Of a DNA stretch of 64,000 nucleotides, positions 42,492-51,320 are shown piece after piece. Each line of letters starts with the position of its first letter. Position 1 is the stretch's first letter. Both the position numbers and the translations under genes were made by a program. The notes under the pieces were generated by a model, which saw nothing but the letters and a program-made list of their open reading frames with translations, was not told where the DNA came from and did not search any database. The DNA lies in NCBI GenBank assembly GCA_965178125.1, contig OZ237739.1:434001-498000 (forward strand), given 5' to 3'. This DNA is from Bilabrum cf. latius (taxonomy: Eukaryota; Bigyra: Bicosoecida; Bigyra; Bicosoecida).

Positions 42492-45416
42492 CTACAGCAC
42501 CGCCGTCAGCTCCACCACCTGCCCCACCGCCACGCGCCCGGGACCCGCCACACTAGGATCCTCCACGCTCGCGTTCCACACCAATCCAGGACCAGGCACT
42601 GACACGGCCGTCGACACAGGCGCCTCGGAGCTCTCGTTCCGGCTCACCCCGTACGAGCTGCCCACCACCGGGTGCGAGCTCCACTCCACCCGCACGTCCG
42701 TCGGCACCGTCGTGCCAGATGCAGCCGCGTCCGTCAGACGCACGCGGTACACCAGCACAGAGCTGCTCACCACAGACTCCAACACGGCCCACTCGCCGCT
42801 CGTGCTGTGCCCGATCACCGACCCGCTCGTCTCGCGGTTGTACCGCTCCGTCCCGTCCACCACCACAGACTCCACCACGTACGACGGGCCCGGCAGCGAC
42901 GCGTCCACCAGCCGCACCCAGTACGCCTGGTTGTATCCCGCGCCCTGCGTCGCGTTCACTACCACCACCATCTGCACCACGTCGCCTCCGTCGCCCACCG
43001 CGCTGGCAGGACTCACAGACACAGACACATCCGGCTCCAGCACAGACAGGCTCGCCGACTCGGAGCTCATCGTCTCCTGCGTCACGAATGCCGCATCCAC
43101 ATCGATGCTGGCCCCGCGAGACACAGCGCTCACGTTCTCCACGGTCGCCTCCAGCACCACCTCCAGGATCTCCCCGGCGCCAGACACGCCCACGTCCCGG
43201 TCCACATTGCGCAGCACGCACAGAGGCGCCCGGTACCACGACGCCAATGGACCGCCCAGACGCACCACAGACAGCCCGGACAGGTCATCCAGATACGACT
43301 GCACGCCAGACCCGCCCGACCCCACACCGCTGCAGCTCGACACCAGCACGCTGCTCGGCGACGAGTCAGTGCTGCCGTTCACCACCACGCGAGCCGACAC
43401 CACCCGACGCAGACCGAGACCACTCACCAGCGACGATCCCGGCACAGACACGTTCAGCACCGCATCGCTCATGCGGGCTTCCGGCAGAGCCACGCTCACG
43501 TTCACAGTCACCACGCTGCCCACCACCACGTCCAGGCCGCCAGATGTCGCGCCGTCCGAAGACACAGACAGGCTCAACGATGGCGACCCCACGCTCAGCG
43601 ACGATGCAGACGTGGTCGATACCACGGACTCGTTTCGGGACTCAGACGGGCTGGGATGGCTGCCCCACCGCACGCTCACGAAAGGCACAGGGTACGATGC
43701 CCCGGCCTCCACGTCCGACGACACAAGCACCTCCCACTGCACGGCCAGCACCTGACCCGCTCCCACCTCGCTCAGCACAAGCACCGCGTCGGCCAGCGAC
43801 GCAGACCCGCCTGCCACCAGCGACCCGTTCACCCACACGCGACCCACAGAGTACACCGGAGCCCCCGTGGCCGTCAAGCTCACGTTCGCCAGCACCGAGT
43901 CCGCGACCACCACGTCAAACACAGACGCGCCCGCCGACGCGATGGGCCGCAGCACAGTCGAGAACAACAGAGAGTCCCCGCCGTCCACGTCAGACAGCAC
44001 CGACGGAAGCAACACATCCGGCCGAGACAGGCCCTGCCCCGCCACCGTCAAAGTCACGCTCGAGTTCGTCACGGCAGGCACCACGTCCAAGCTAGACACA
44101 GACGCGATCACGCTAGACGTCGACCCGGCCGCCGCGTCCCGAAGCACGCGCCCGCCCACCACCACCTCGATGGACTCGCTCACGCTATCCAGCGTGTCGT
44201 TGTTCACCATCGTGCACGGCCCGATCACCACCTCGCCCGTGCTGGCGTTCACGCTCGCGTGCGGCGCGCTGCCCAGCAGAGACAGTGGCGTCACCAGCAC
44301 GCCGCCGCACACCACGCGCAGCTTCGTCAGAGACGGCCCGCTCACGGACACCACCGAGATGCTCGCAGGGTCCAGCACGCCGTCGGGCCCGCCAGGACGC
44401 ACGCGGATCACCACGTCCCTCGCCGTGCCCGCTGGCAATGCGGCGGCCACCACCACCTCCACCGACTGGCCGCCCACCACGCTCGACGGACTCAGCGACG
44501 AGCTCAGGCTGCTGTCCGGCGTGCGCGCGTACATCTGCACCGCAGGATCCGCGTGCTGCATCAGCACATCTGCCTCCGCTGCCACGCTCGCGTTGCGGGA
44601 GTCGCCCACATCGGGGTGCGACCACCACCGGGCAGACAGGCTCGCGTTCACGCTGCCGCCAAGGTCGATGCTCGGCAGAAGCTCCACCTCCACCACCACC
44701 GACAACGAGTCGCCCACGTCCAGCCGAGGCCACACGATCACCGCGCATGCAAGGCTGTCCGCAGACACCCCGGATGCCGACGCAGATGCCGCGTCCGCTC
44801 CCGCGCGACGAGACCCGCCCTCGCTCCACGCCGGCTGCACCACGCCGTTCACCCACACGCCAGACACCACATACCTGCCGTCCAGCAGCGTCGAGTCCAG
44901 CAGCGTCACGTTGAACACAGACGCGGCCGATCCGCCCGCATGCCCCACCGTCATGGTGAAGTTCAGCTTGTCGCCGCCGTCCGTGTCCGTGAAGGCCACC
45001 GGGCTCACGCCGGGCGCTGCCAAAGACCCCTCTGATACCGTCAGCCTCACCACGCGAGACACGGCCTCGCCGCCGCTCAGGTCAGACCCAGACACAGACG
45101 CCGTCGCATCCACGCCCACGCCGCCCTGCGCCGCCGCCGTGTTGCGGACCACGCCGCGCAGCACGATCTCCACGCCCTCCACAGTCAGCCCGTTGTCCGT
45201 GCCGGCGTTCGTCACGTCGCCCAGCTGCACCGTCGCCGTGCCGGCCGCCCCGTCCACGCTCCAGTGGGACGAGTTCAGACCGCTCAGCGCGCCCGATCCG
45301 CCCGCAAGCGACGACGTCACGTTCGACCCGGACCCTGCCGTGGCTCGCACAGACACCACCTCCAGCAGCTCCAGCACGTCCGCTCGAGACAGGCTCACGC
45401 TCACCGACGACCCCAC
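42492..45416 (-). CDS. Giant Ig/DUF11-like repeat protein, unit 16
   Basis: Full-length unit. Private changes T124R and G411S; G224C (an added, unpaired-looking cysteine) is shared with unit 18. Asn860, Val934. The plus-strand spelling tctgatacc near 45031 is also shared only with unit 18. Confidence 0.6.
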   Translation of the reverse strand: MGSSVSVSLSRADVLELLEVVSVRATAGSGSNVTSSLAGGSGALSGLNSSHWSVDGAAGTATVQLGDVTNAGTDNGLTVEGVEIVLRGVVRNTAAAQGGVGVDATASVSGSDLSGGEAVSRVVRLTVSEGSLAAPGVSPVAFTDTDGGDKLNFTMTVGHAGGSAASVFNVTLLDSTLLDGRYVVSGVWVNGVVQPAWSEGGSRRAGADAASASASGVSADSLACAVIVWPRLDVGDSLSVVVEVELLPSIDLGGSVNASLSARWWSHPDVGDSRNASVAAEADVLMQHADPAVQMYARTPDSSLSSSLSPSSVVGGQSVEVVVAAALPAGTARDVVIRVRPGGPDGVLDPASISVVSVSGPSLTKLRVVCGGVLVTPLSLLGSAPHASVNASTGEVVIGPCTMVNNDTLDSVSESIEVVVGGRVLRDAAAGSTSSVIASVSSLDVVPAVTNSSVTLTVAGQGLSRPDVLLPSVLSDVDGGDSLLFSTVLRPIASAGASVFDVVVADSVLANVSLTATGAPVYSVGRVWVNGSLVAGGSASLADAVLVLSEVGAGQVLAVQWEVLVSSDVEAGASYPVPFVSVRWGSHPSPSESRNESVVSTTSASSLSVGSPSLSLSVSSDGATSGGLDVVVGSVVTVNVSVALPEARMSDAVLNVSVPGSSLVSGLGLRRVVSARVVVNGSTDSSPSSVLVSSCSGVGSGGSGVQSYLDDLSGLSVVRLGGPLASWYRAPLCVLRNVDRDVGVSGAGEILEVVLEATVENVSAVSRGASIDVDAAFVTQETMSSESASLSVLEPDVSVSVSPASAVGDGGDVVQMVVVVNATQGAGYNQAYWVRLVDASLPGPSYVVESVVVDGTERYNRETSGSVIGHSTSGEWAVLESVVSSSVLVYRVRLTDAAASGTTVPTDVRVEWSSHPVVGSSYGVSRNESSEAPVSTAVSVPGPGLVWNASVEDPSVAGPGRVAVGQVVELTAVL

Positions 45417-45434
45417 CAGAGTGCCTTCCGCAAG

Positions 45435-48359
45435 CTACAGCACCGCCGTCAGCTCCACCACCTGCCCCACCGCCACGCGCCCGGGACCCGCCACACTAGG
45501 ATCCTCCACGCTCGCGTTCCACACCAATCCAGGGCCAGGCACTGACACGGCCGTCGACACAGGCGCCTCGGAGCTCTCGTTCCGGCTCACCCCGTACGAG
45601 CTGCCCACCACCGGGTGCGAGCTCCACTCCACCCGCACGTCCGTCGGCACCGTCGTGCCAGATGCAGCCGCGTCCGTCAGACGCACGCGGTACACCAGCA
45701 CAGAGCTGCTCACCACAGACTCCAACACGGCCCACTCGCCGCTCGTGCTGTGCCCGATCACCGACCCGCTCGTCTCGCGGCTGTACCGCTCCGTCCCGTC
45801 CACCACCACAGACTCCACCACGTACGACGGGCCCGGCAGCGACGCGTCCACCAGCCGCACCCAGTACGCCTGGTTGTATCCCGCGCCCTGCGTCGCGTTC
45901 ACTACCACCACCATCTGCACCACGTCGCCTCCGTCGCCCACCGCGCTGGCAGGACTCACAGACACAGACACATCCGGCTCCAGCACAGACAGGCTCGCCG
46001 ACTCGGAGCTCATCGTCTCCTGCGTCACGAATGCCGCATCCACATCGATGCTGGCCCCGCGAGACACAGCGCTCACGTTCTCCACGGTCGCCTCCAGCAC
46101 CACCTCCAGGATCTCCCCGGCGCCAGACACGCCCACGTCCCGGTCCACATTGCGCAGCACGCACAGAGGCGCCCGGTACCACGACGCCAATGGACCGCCC
46201 AGACGCACCACAGACAGCCCGGACAGGTCATCCAGATACGACTGCACGCCAGACCCGCCCGACCCCACACCGCTGCAGCTCGACACCAGCACGCTGCTCG
46301 GCGACGAGTCAGTGCTGCCGTTCACCACCACGCGAGCCGACACCACCCGACGCAGACCGAGACCACTCACCAGCGACGATCCCGGCACAGACACGTTCAG
46401 CACCGCATCGCTCATGCGGGCTTCCGGCAGCGCCACGCTCACGTTCACAGTCACCACGCTGCCCACCACCACGTCCAGGCCGCCAGATGTCGCGCCGTCC
46501 GAAGACACAGACAGGCTCAACGATGGCGACCCCACGCTCAGCGACGATGCAGACGTGGTCGATACCACGGACTCGTTTCGGGACTCAGACGGGCTGGGAT
46601 GGCTGCCCCACCGCACGCTCACGAAAGGCACAGGGTACGATGCCCCGGCCTCCACGTCCGACGACACAAGCACCTCCCACTGCACGGCCAGCACCTGACC
46701 CGCTCCCACCTCGCTCAGCACAAGCACCGCGTCGGCCAGCGACGCAGACCCGCCTGCCACCAGCGACCCGTTCACCCACACGCGACCCACAGAGTACACC
46801 GGAGCCCCCGTGGCCGTCAAGCTCACGTTCGCCAGCACCGAGTCCGCGACCACCACGTCAAACACAGACGCGCCCGCCGACGCGACGGGCCGCAGCACAG
46901 TCGAGAACAACAGAGAGTCCCCGCCGTCCACGTCAGACAGCACCGACGGAAGCAACACATCCGGCCGAGACAGGCCCTGCCCCGCCACCGTCAAAGTCAC
47001 GCTCGAGTTCGTCACGGCAGGCACCACGTCCAAGCTAGACACAGACGCGATCACGCTAGACGTCGACCCGGCCGCCGCGTCCCGAAGCACGCGCCCGCCC
47101 ACCACCACCTCGATGGACTCGCTCACACCATCCAGCGTGTCGTTGTTCACCATCGTGCACGGCCCGATCACCACCTCGCCCGTGCTGGCGTTCACGCTCG
47201 CGTGCGGCGCGCTGCCCAGCAGAGACAGTGGCGTCACCAGCACGCCGCCGCACACCACGCGCAGCTTCGTCAGAGACGGCCCGCTCACGGACACCACCGA
47301 GATGCTCGCAGGGTCCAGCACGCCGTCGGGCCCGCCAGGACGCACGCGGATCACCACGTCCCTCGCCGTGCCCGCTGGCAATGCGGCGGCCACCACCACC
47401 TCCACCGACTGGCCGCCCACCACGCTCGACGGACTCAGCGACGAGCTCAGGCTGCTGTCCGGCGTGCGCGCGTACATCTGCACCGCAGGATCCGCGTGCT
47501 GCATCAGCACATCCGCCTCCGCTGCCACGCTCGCGTTGCGGGAGTCGCCCACATCGGGGTGCGACCACCACCGGGCAGACAGGCTCGCGTTCACGCTGCC
47601 GCCAAGGTCGATGCTCGGCAGAAGCTCCACCTCCACCACCACCGACAACGAGTCGCCCACGTCCAGCCGAGGCCACACGATCACCGTGCCTGCAAGGCTG
47701 TCCGACGACACCCCGGATGCCGACGCAGATGCCGCGTCCGCTCCCGCGCGACGAGACCCGCCCTCGCTCCACGCCGGCTGCACCACGCCGTTCACCCACA
47801 CGCCAGACACCACGTACCTGCCGTCCAGCAGCGTCGAGTCCAGCAGCGTCACGTTGAACACAGACGCGGCCGATCCGCCCGCATGCCCCACCGTCATGGT
47901 GAAGTTCAGCTTGTCGCCGCCGTCCGTGTCCGTGAAGGCCACGGGGCTCACGCCGGGCGCTGCCAAAGACCCCTCCGATACCGTCAGCGTCACCACGCGA
48001 GACACGGCCTCGCCGCCGCTCAGGTCAGACCCAGACACAGACGCCGTCGCATCCACGCCCACGCCGCCCTGCGCCGCCGCCGTGTTGCGGACCACGCCGC
48101 GCAGCACGATCTCCACGCCCTCCACAGTCAGCCCGTTGTCCGTGCCGGCGTTCGTCACGTCGCCCAGCTGCACCGTCGCCGTGCCGGCCGCCCCGTCCAC
48201 GCTCCAGTGGGACGAGTTCAGACCGCTCAGCGCGCCCGATCCGCCCGCAAGCGACGACGTCACGTTCGACCCGGACCCTGCCGTGGCTCGCACTGACACC
48301 ACCTCCAGCAGCTCCAGCACGTCCGCTCGAGACAGGCTCACGCTCACCGACGACCCCAC
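45435..48359 (-). CDS. Giant Ig/DUF11-like repeat protein, unit 17
   Basis: Full-length unit with A219S, A225T, I492V, Ser860 and Val934. The 219-225 block and its local spelling match unit 8 in the left half of the array. The surrounding markers do not, which suggests a converted tract. Confidence 0.6.
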   Translation of the reverse strand: MGSSVSVSLSRADVLELLEVVSVRATAGSGSNVTSSLAGGSGALSGLNSSHWSVDGAAGTATVQLGDVTNAGTDNGLTVEGVEIVLRGVVRNTAAAQGGVGVDATASVSGSDLSGGEAVSRVVTLTVSEGSLAAPGVSPVAFTDTDGGDKLNFTMTVGHAGGSAASVFNVTLLDSTLLDGRYVVSGVWVNGVVQPAWSEGGSRRAGADAASASASGVSSDSLAGTVIVWPRLDVGDSLSVVVEVELLPSIDLGGSVNASLSARWWSHPDVGDSRNASVAAEADVLMQHADPAVQMYARTPDSSLSSSLSPSSVVGGQSVEVVVAAALPAGTARDVVIRVRPGGPDGVLDPASISVVSVSGPSLTKLRVVCGGVLVTPLSLLGSAPHASVNASTGEVVIGPCTMVNNDTLDGVSESIEVVVGGRVLRDAAAGSTSSVIASVSSLDVVPAVTNSSVTLTVAGQGLSRPDVLLPSVLSDVDGGDSLLFSTVLRPVASAGASVFDVVVADSVLANVSLTATGAPVYSVGRVWVNGSLVAGGSASLADAVLVLSEVGAGQVLAVQWEVLVSSDVEAGASYPVPFVSVRWGSHPSPSESRNESVVSTTSASSLSVGSPSLSLSVSSDGATSGGLDVVVGSVVTVNVSVALPEARMSDAVLNVSVPGSSLVSGLGLRRVVSARVVVNGSTDSSPSSVLVSSCSGVGSGGSGVQSYLDDLSGLSVVRLGGPLASWYRAPLCVLRNVDRDVGVSGAGEILEVVLEATVENVSAVSRGASIDVDAAFVTQETMSSESASLSVLEPDVSVSVSPASAVGDGGDVVQMVVVVNATQGAGYNQAYWVRLVDASLPGPSYVVESVVVDGTERYSRETSGSVIGHSTSGEWAVLESVVSSSVLVYRVRLTDAAASGTTVPTDVRVEWSSHPVVGSSYGVSRNESSEAPVSTAVSVPGPGLVWNASVEDPSVAGPGRVAVGQVVELTAVL

Positions 48360-48377
48360 CAGAGTGCCTTCCGCAAG

Positions 48378-51302
48378 CTACAGCACCGCCGTCAGCTCCA
48401 CCACCTGCCCCACCGCCACGCGCCCGGGACCCGCCACACTAGGATCCTCCACGCTCGCGTTCCACACCAATCCAGGACCAGGCACTGACACGGCCGTCGA
48501 CACAGGCGCCTCGGAGCTCTCGTTCCGGCTCACCCCGTACGAGCTGCCCACCACCGGGTGCGAGCTCCACTCCACCCGCACGTCCGTCGGCACCGTCGTG
48601 CCAGATGCAGCCGCGTCCGTCAGACGCACGCGGTACACCAGCACAGAGCTGCTCACCACAGACTCCAACACGGCCCACTCGCCGCTCGTGCTGTGCCCGA
48701 TCACCGACCCGCTCGTCTCGCGGTTGTACCGCTCCGTCCCGTCCACCACCACAGACTCCACCACGTACGACGGGCCCGGCAGCGACGCGTCCACCAGCCG
48801 CACCCAGTACGCCTGGTTGTATCCCGCGCCCTGCGTCGCGTTCACTACCACCACCATCTGCACCACGTCGCCTCCGTCGCCCACCGCGCTGGCAGGACTC
48901 ACAGACACAGACACATCCGGCTCCAGCACAGACAGGCTCGCCGACTCGGAGCTCATCGTCTCCTGCGTCACGAATGCCGCATCCACATCGATGCTGGCCC
49001 CGCGAGACACAGCGCTCACGTTCTCCACGGTCGCCTCCAGCACCACCTCCAGGATCTCCCCGGCGCCAGACACGCCCACGTCCCGGTCCACATTGCGCAG
49101 CACGCACAGAGGCGCCCGGTACCACGACGCCAATGGACCGCCCAGACGCACCACAGACAGCCCGGACAGGTCATCCAGATACGACTGCACGCCAGACCCG
49201 CCCGACCCCACACCGCTGCAGCTCGACACCAGCACGCTGCTCGGCGACGAGTCAGTGCTGCCGTTCACCACCACGCGAGCCGACACCACCCGACGCAGGC
49301 CAAGACCACTCACCAGCGACGATCCCGGTACAGACACGTTCAGCACCGCATCGCTCATGCGGGCTTCCGGCAGCGCCACGCTCACGTTCACAGTCACCAC
49401 GCTGCCCACCACCACGTCCAGGCCGCCAGATGTCGCGCCGTCCGAAGACACAGACAGGCTCAACGATGGCGACCCCACGCTCAGCGACGATGCAGACGTG
49501 GTCGATACCACGGACTCGTTCCGGGACTCAGACGGGCTGGGATGGCTGCCCCACCGCACGCTCACGAAAGGCACAGGGTACGATGCCCCGGCCTCCACGT
49601 CCGACGACACAAGCACCTCCCACTGCACGGCCAGCACCTGACCCGCTCCCACCTCGCTCAGCACAAGCACCGCGTCGGCCAGCGACGCAGACCCGCCTGC
49701 CACCAGCGACCCGTTCACCCACACGCGACCCACAGAGTACACCGGAGCCCCCGTGGCCGTCAAGCTCACGTTCGCCAGCACCGAGTCCGCAACCACCACG
49801 TCAAACACAGACGCGCCCGCCGACGCGACGGGCCGCAGCACAGTCGAGAACAACAGAGAGTCCCCGCCGTCCACGTCAGACAGCACCGACGGAAGCAACA
49901 CATCCGGCCGAGACAGGCCCTGCCCCGCCACCGTCAAAGTCACGCTCGAGTTCGTCACGGCAGGCACCACGTCCAAGCTAGACACAGACGCGATCACGCT
50001 AGACGTCGACCCGGCCGCCGCGTCCCGAAGCACGCGCCCGCCCACCACCACCTCGATGGACTCGCTCACGCCATCCAGCGTGTCGTTGTTCACCATCGTG
50101 CACGGCCCGATCACCACCTCGCCCGTGCTGGCGTTCACGCTCGCGTGCGGCGCGCTGCCCAGCAGAGACAGTGGCGTCACCAGCACGCCGCCGCACACCA
50201 CGCGCAGCTTCGTCAGAGACGGCCCGCTCACGGACACCACCGAGATGCTCGCAGGGTCCAGCACGCCGTCGGGCCCGCCAGGACGCACGCGGATCACCAC
50301 GTCCCTCGCCGTGCCCGCTGGCAATGCGGCGGCCACCACCACCTCCACCGACTGGCCGCCCACCACGCTCGACGGACTCAGCGACGAGCTCAGGCTGCTG
50401 TCCGGCGTGCGCGCGTACATCTGCACCGCAGGATCCGCGTGCTGCATCAGCACATCTGCCTCCGCTGCCACGCTCGCGTTGCGGGAGTCGCCCACATCGG
50501 GGTGCGACCACCACCGGGCAGACAGGCTCGCGTTCACGCTGCCGCCAAGGTCGATGCTCGGCAGAAGCTCCACCTCCACCACCACCGACAACGAGTCGCC
50601 CACGTCCAGCCGAGGCCACACGATCACCGCGCATGCAAGGCTGTCCGCAGACACCCCGGATGCCGACGCAGATGCCGCGTCCGCTCCCGCGCGACGAGAC
50701 CCGCCCTCGCTCCACGCCGGCTGCACCACGCCGTTCACCCACACGCCAGACACCACGTACCTGCCGTCCAGCAGCGTCGAGTCCAGCAGCGTCACGTTGA
50801 ACACAGACGCGGCCGATCCGCCCGCATGCCCCACCGTCATGGTGAAGTTCAGCTTGTCGCCGCCGTCCGTGTCCGTGAAGGCCACGGGGCTCACGCCGGG
50901 CGCTGCCAAAGACCCCTCTGATACCGTCAGCGTCACCACGCGAGACACGGCCTCGCCGCCGCTCAGGTCAGACCCAGACACAGACGCCGTCGCATCCACG
51001 CCCACGCCGCCCTGCGCCGCCGCCGTGTTGCGGACCACGCCGCGCAGCACGATCTCCACGCCCTCCACAGTCAGCCCATCGTCCGTGCCGGCGTTCGTCA
51101 CGTCGCCCAGCTGCACCGTCGCCGTGCCGGCCGCCCCGTCCACGCTCCAGTGGGACGAGTTCAGACCGCTCAGCGCGCCCGATCCGCCCGCAAGCGACGA
51201 CGTCACGTTCGACCCGGACCCTGCCGTGGCTCGCACTGACACCACCTCCAGCAGCTCCAGCACGTCCGCTCGAGACAGGCTCACGCTCACCGACGACCCC
51301 AC
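48378..51302 (-). CDS. Giant Ig/DUF11-like repeat protein, unit 18
   Basis: Full-length unit: N75D, G224C (shared with unit 16), I492V, Asn860, Val934. Private synonymous changes cluster between about 49299 and 49329 (cgcaggccaag; cccggtaca), a possible small conversion tract. Confidence 0.6.
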   Translation of the reverse strand: MGSSVSVSLSRADVLELLEVVSVRATAGSGSNVTSSLAGGSGALSGLNSSHWSVDGAAGTATVQLGDVTNAGTDDGLTVEGVEIVLRGVVRNTAAAQGGVGVDATASVSGSDLSGGEAVSRVVTLTVSEGSLAAPGVSPVAFTDTDGGDKLNFTMTVGHAGGSAASVFNVTLLDSTLLDGRYVVSGVWVNGVVQPAWSEGGSRRAGADAASASASGVSADSLACAVIVWPRLDVGDSLSVVVEVELLPSIDLGGSVNASLSARWWSHPDVGDSRNASVAAEADVLMQHADPAVQMYARTPDSSLSSSLSPSSVVGGQSVEVVVAAALPAGTARDVVIRVRPGGPDGVLDPASISVVSVSGPSLTKLRVVCGGVLVTPLSLLGSAPHASVNASTGEVVIGPCTMVNNDTLDGVSESIEVVVGGRVLRDAAAGSTSSVIASVSSLDVVPAVTNSSVTLTVAGQGLSRPDVLLPSVLSDVDGGDSLLFSTVLRPVASAGASVFDVVVADSVLANVSLTATGAPVYSVGRVWVNGSLVAGGSASLADAVLVLSEVGAGQVLAVQWEVLVSSDVEAGASYPVPFVSVRWGSHPSPSESRNESVVSTTSASSLSVGSPSLSLSVSSDGATSGGLDVVVGSVVTVNVSVALPEARMSDAVLNVSVPGSSLVSGLGLRRVVSARVVVNGSTDSSPSSVLVSSCSGVGSGGSGVQSYLDDLSGLSVVRLGGPLASWYRAPLCVLRNVDRDVGVSGAGEILEVVLEATVENVSAVSRGASIDVDAAFVTQETMSSESASLSVLEPDVSVSVSPASAVGDGGDVVQMVVVVNATQGAGYNQAYWVRLVDASLPGPSYVVESVVVDGTERYNRETSGSVIGHSTSGEWAVLESVVSSSVLVYRVRLTDAAASGTTVPTDVRVEWSSHPVVGSSYGVSRNESSEAPVSTAVSVPGPGLVWNASVEDPSVAGPGRVAVGQVVELTAVL

Positions 51303-51320
51303 CAGAGTGCCTTCCGCAAG

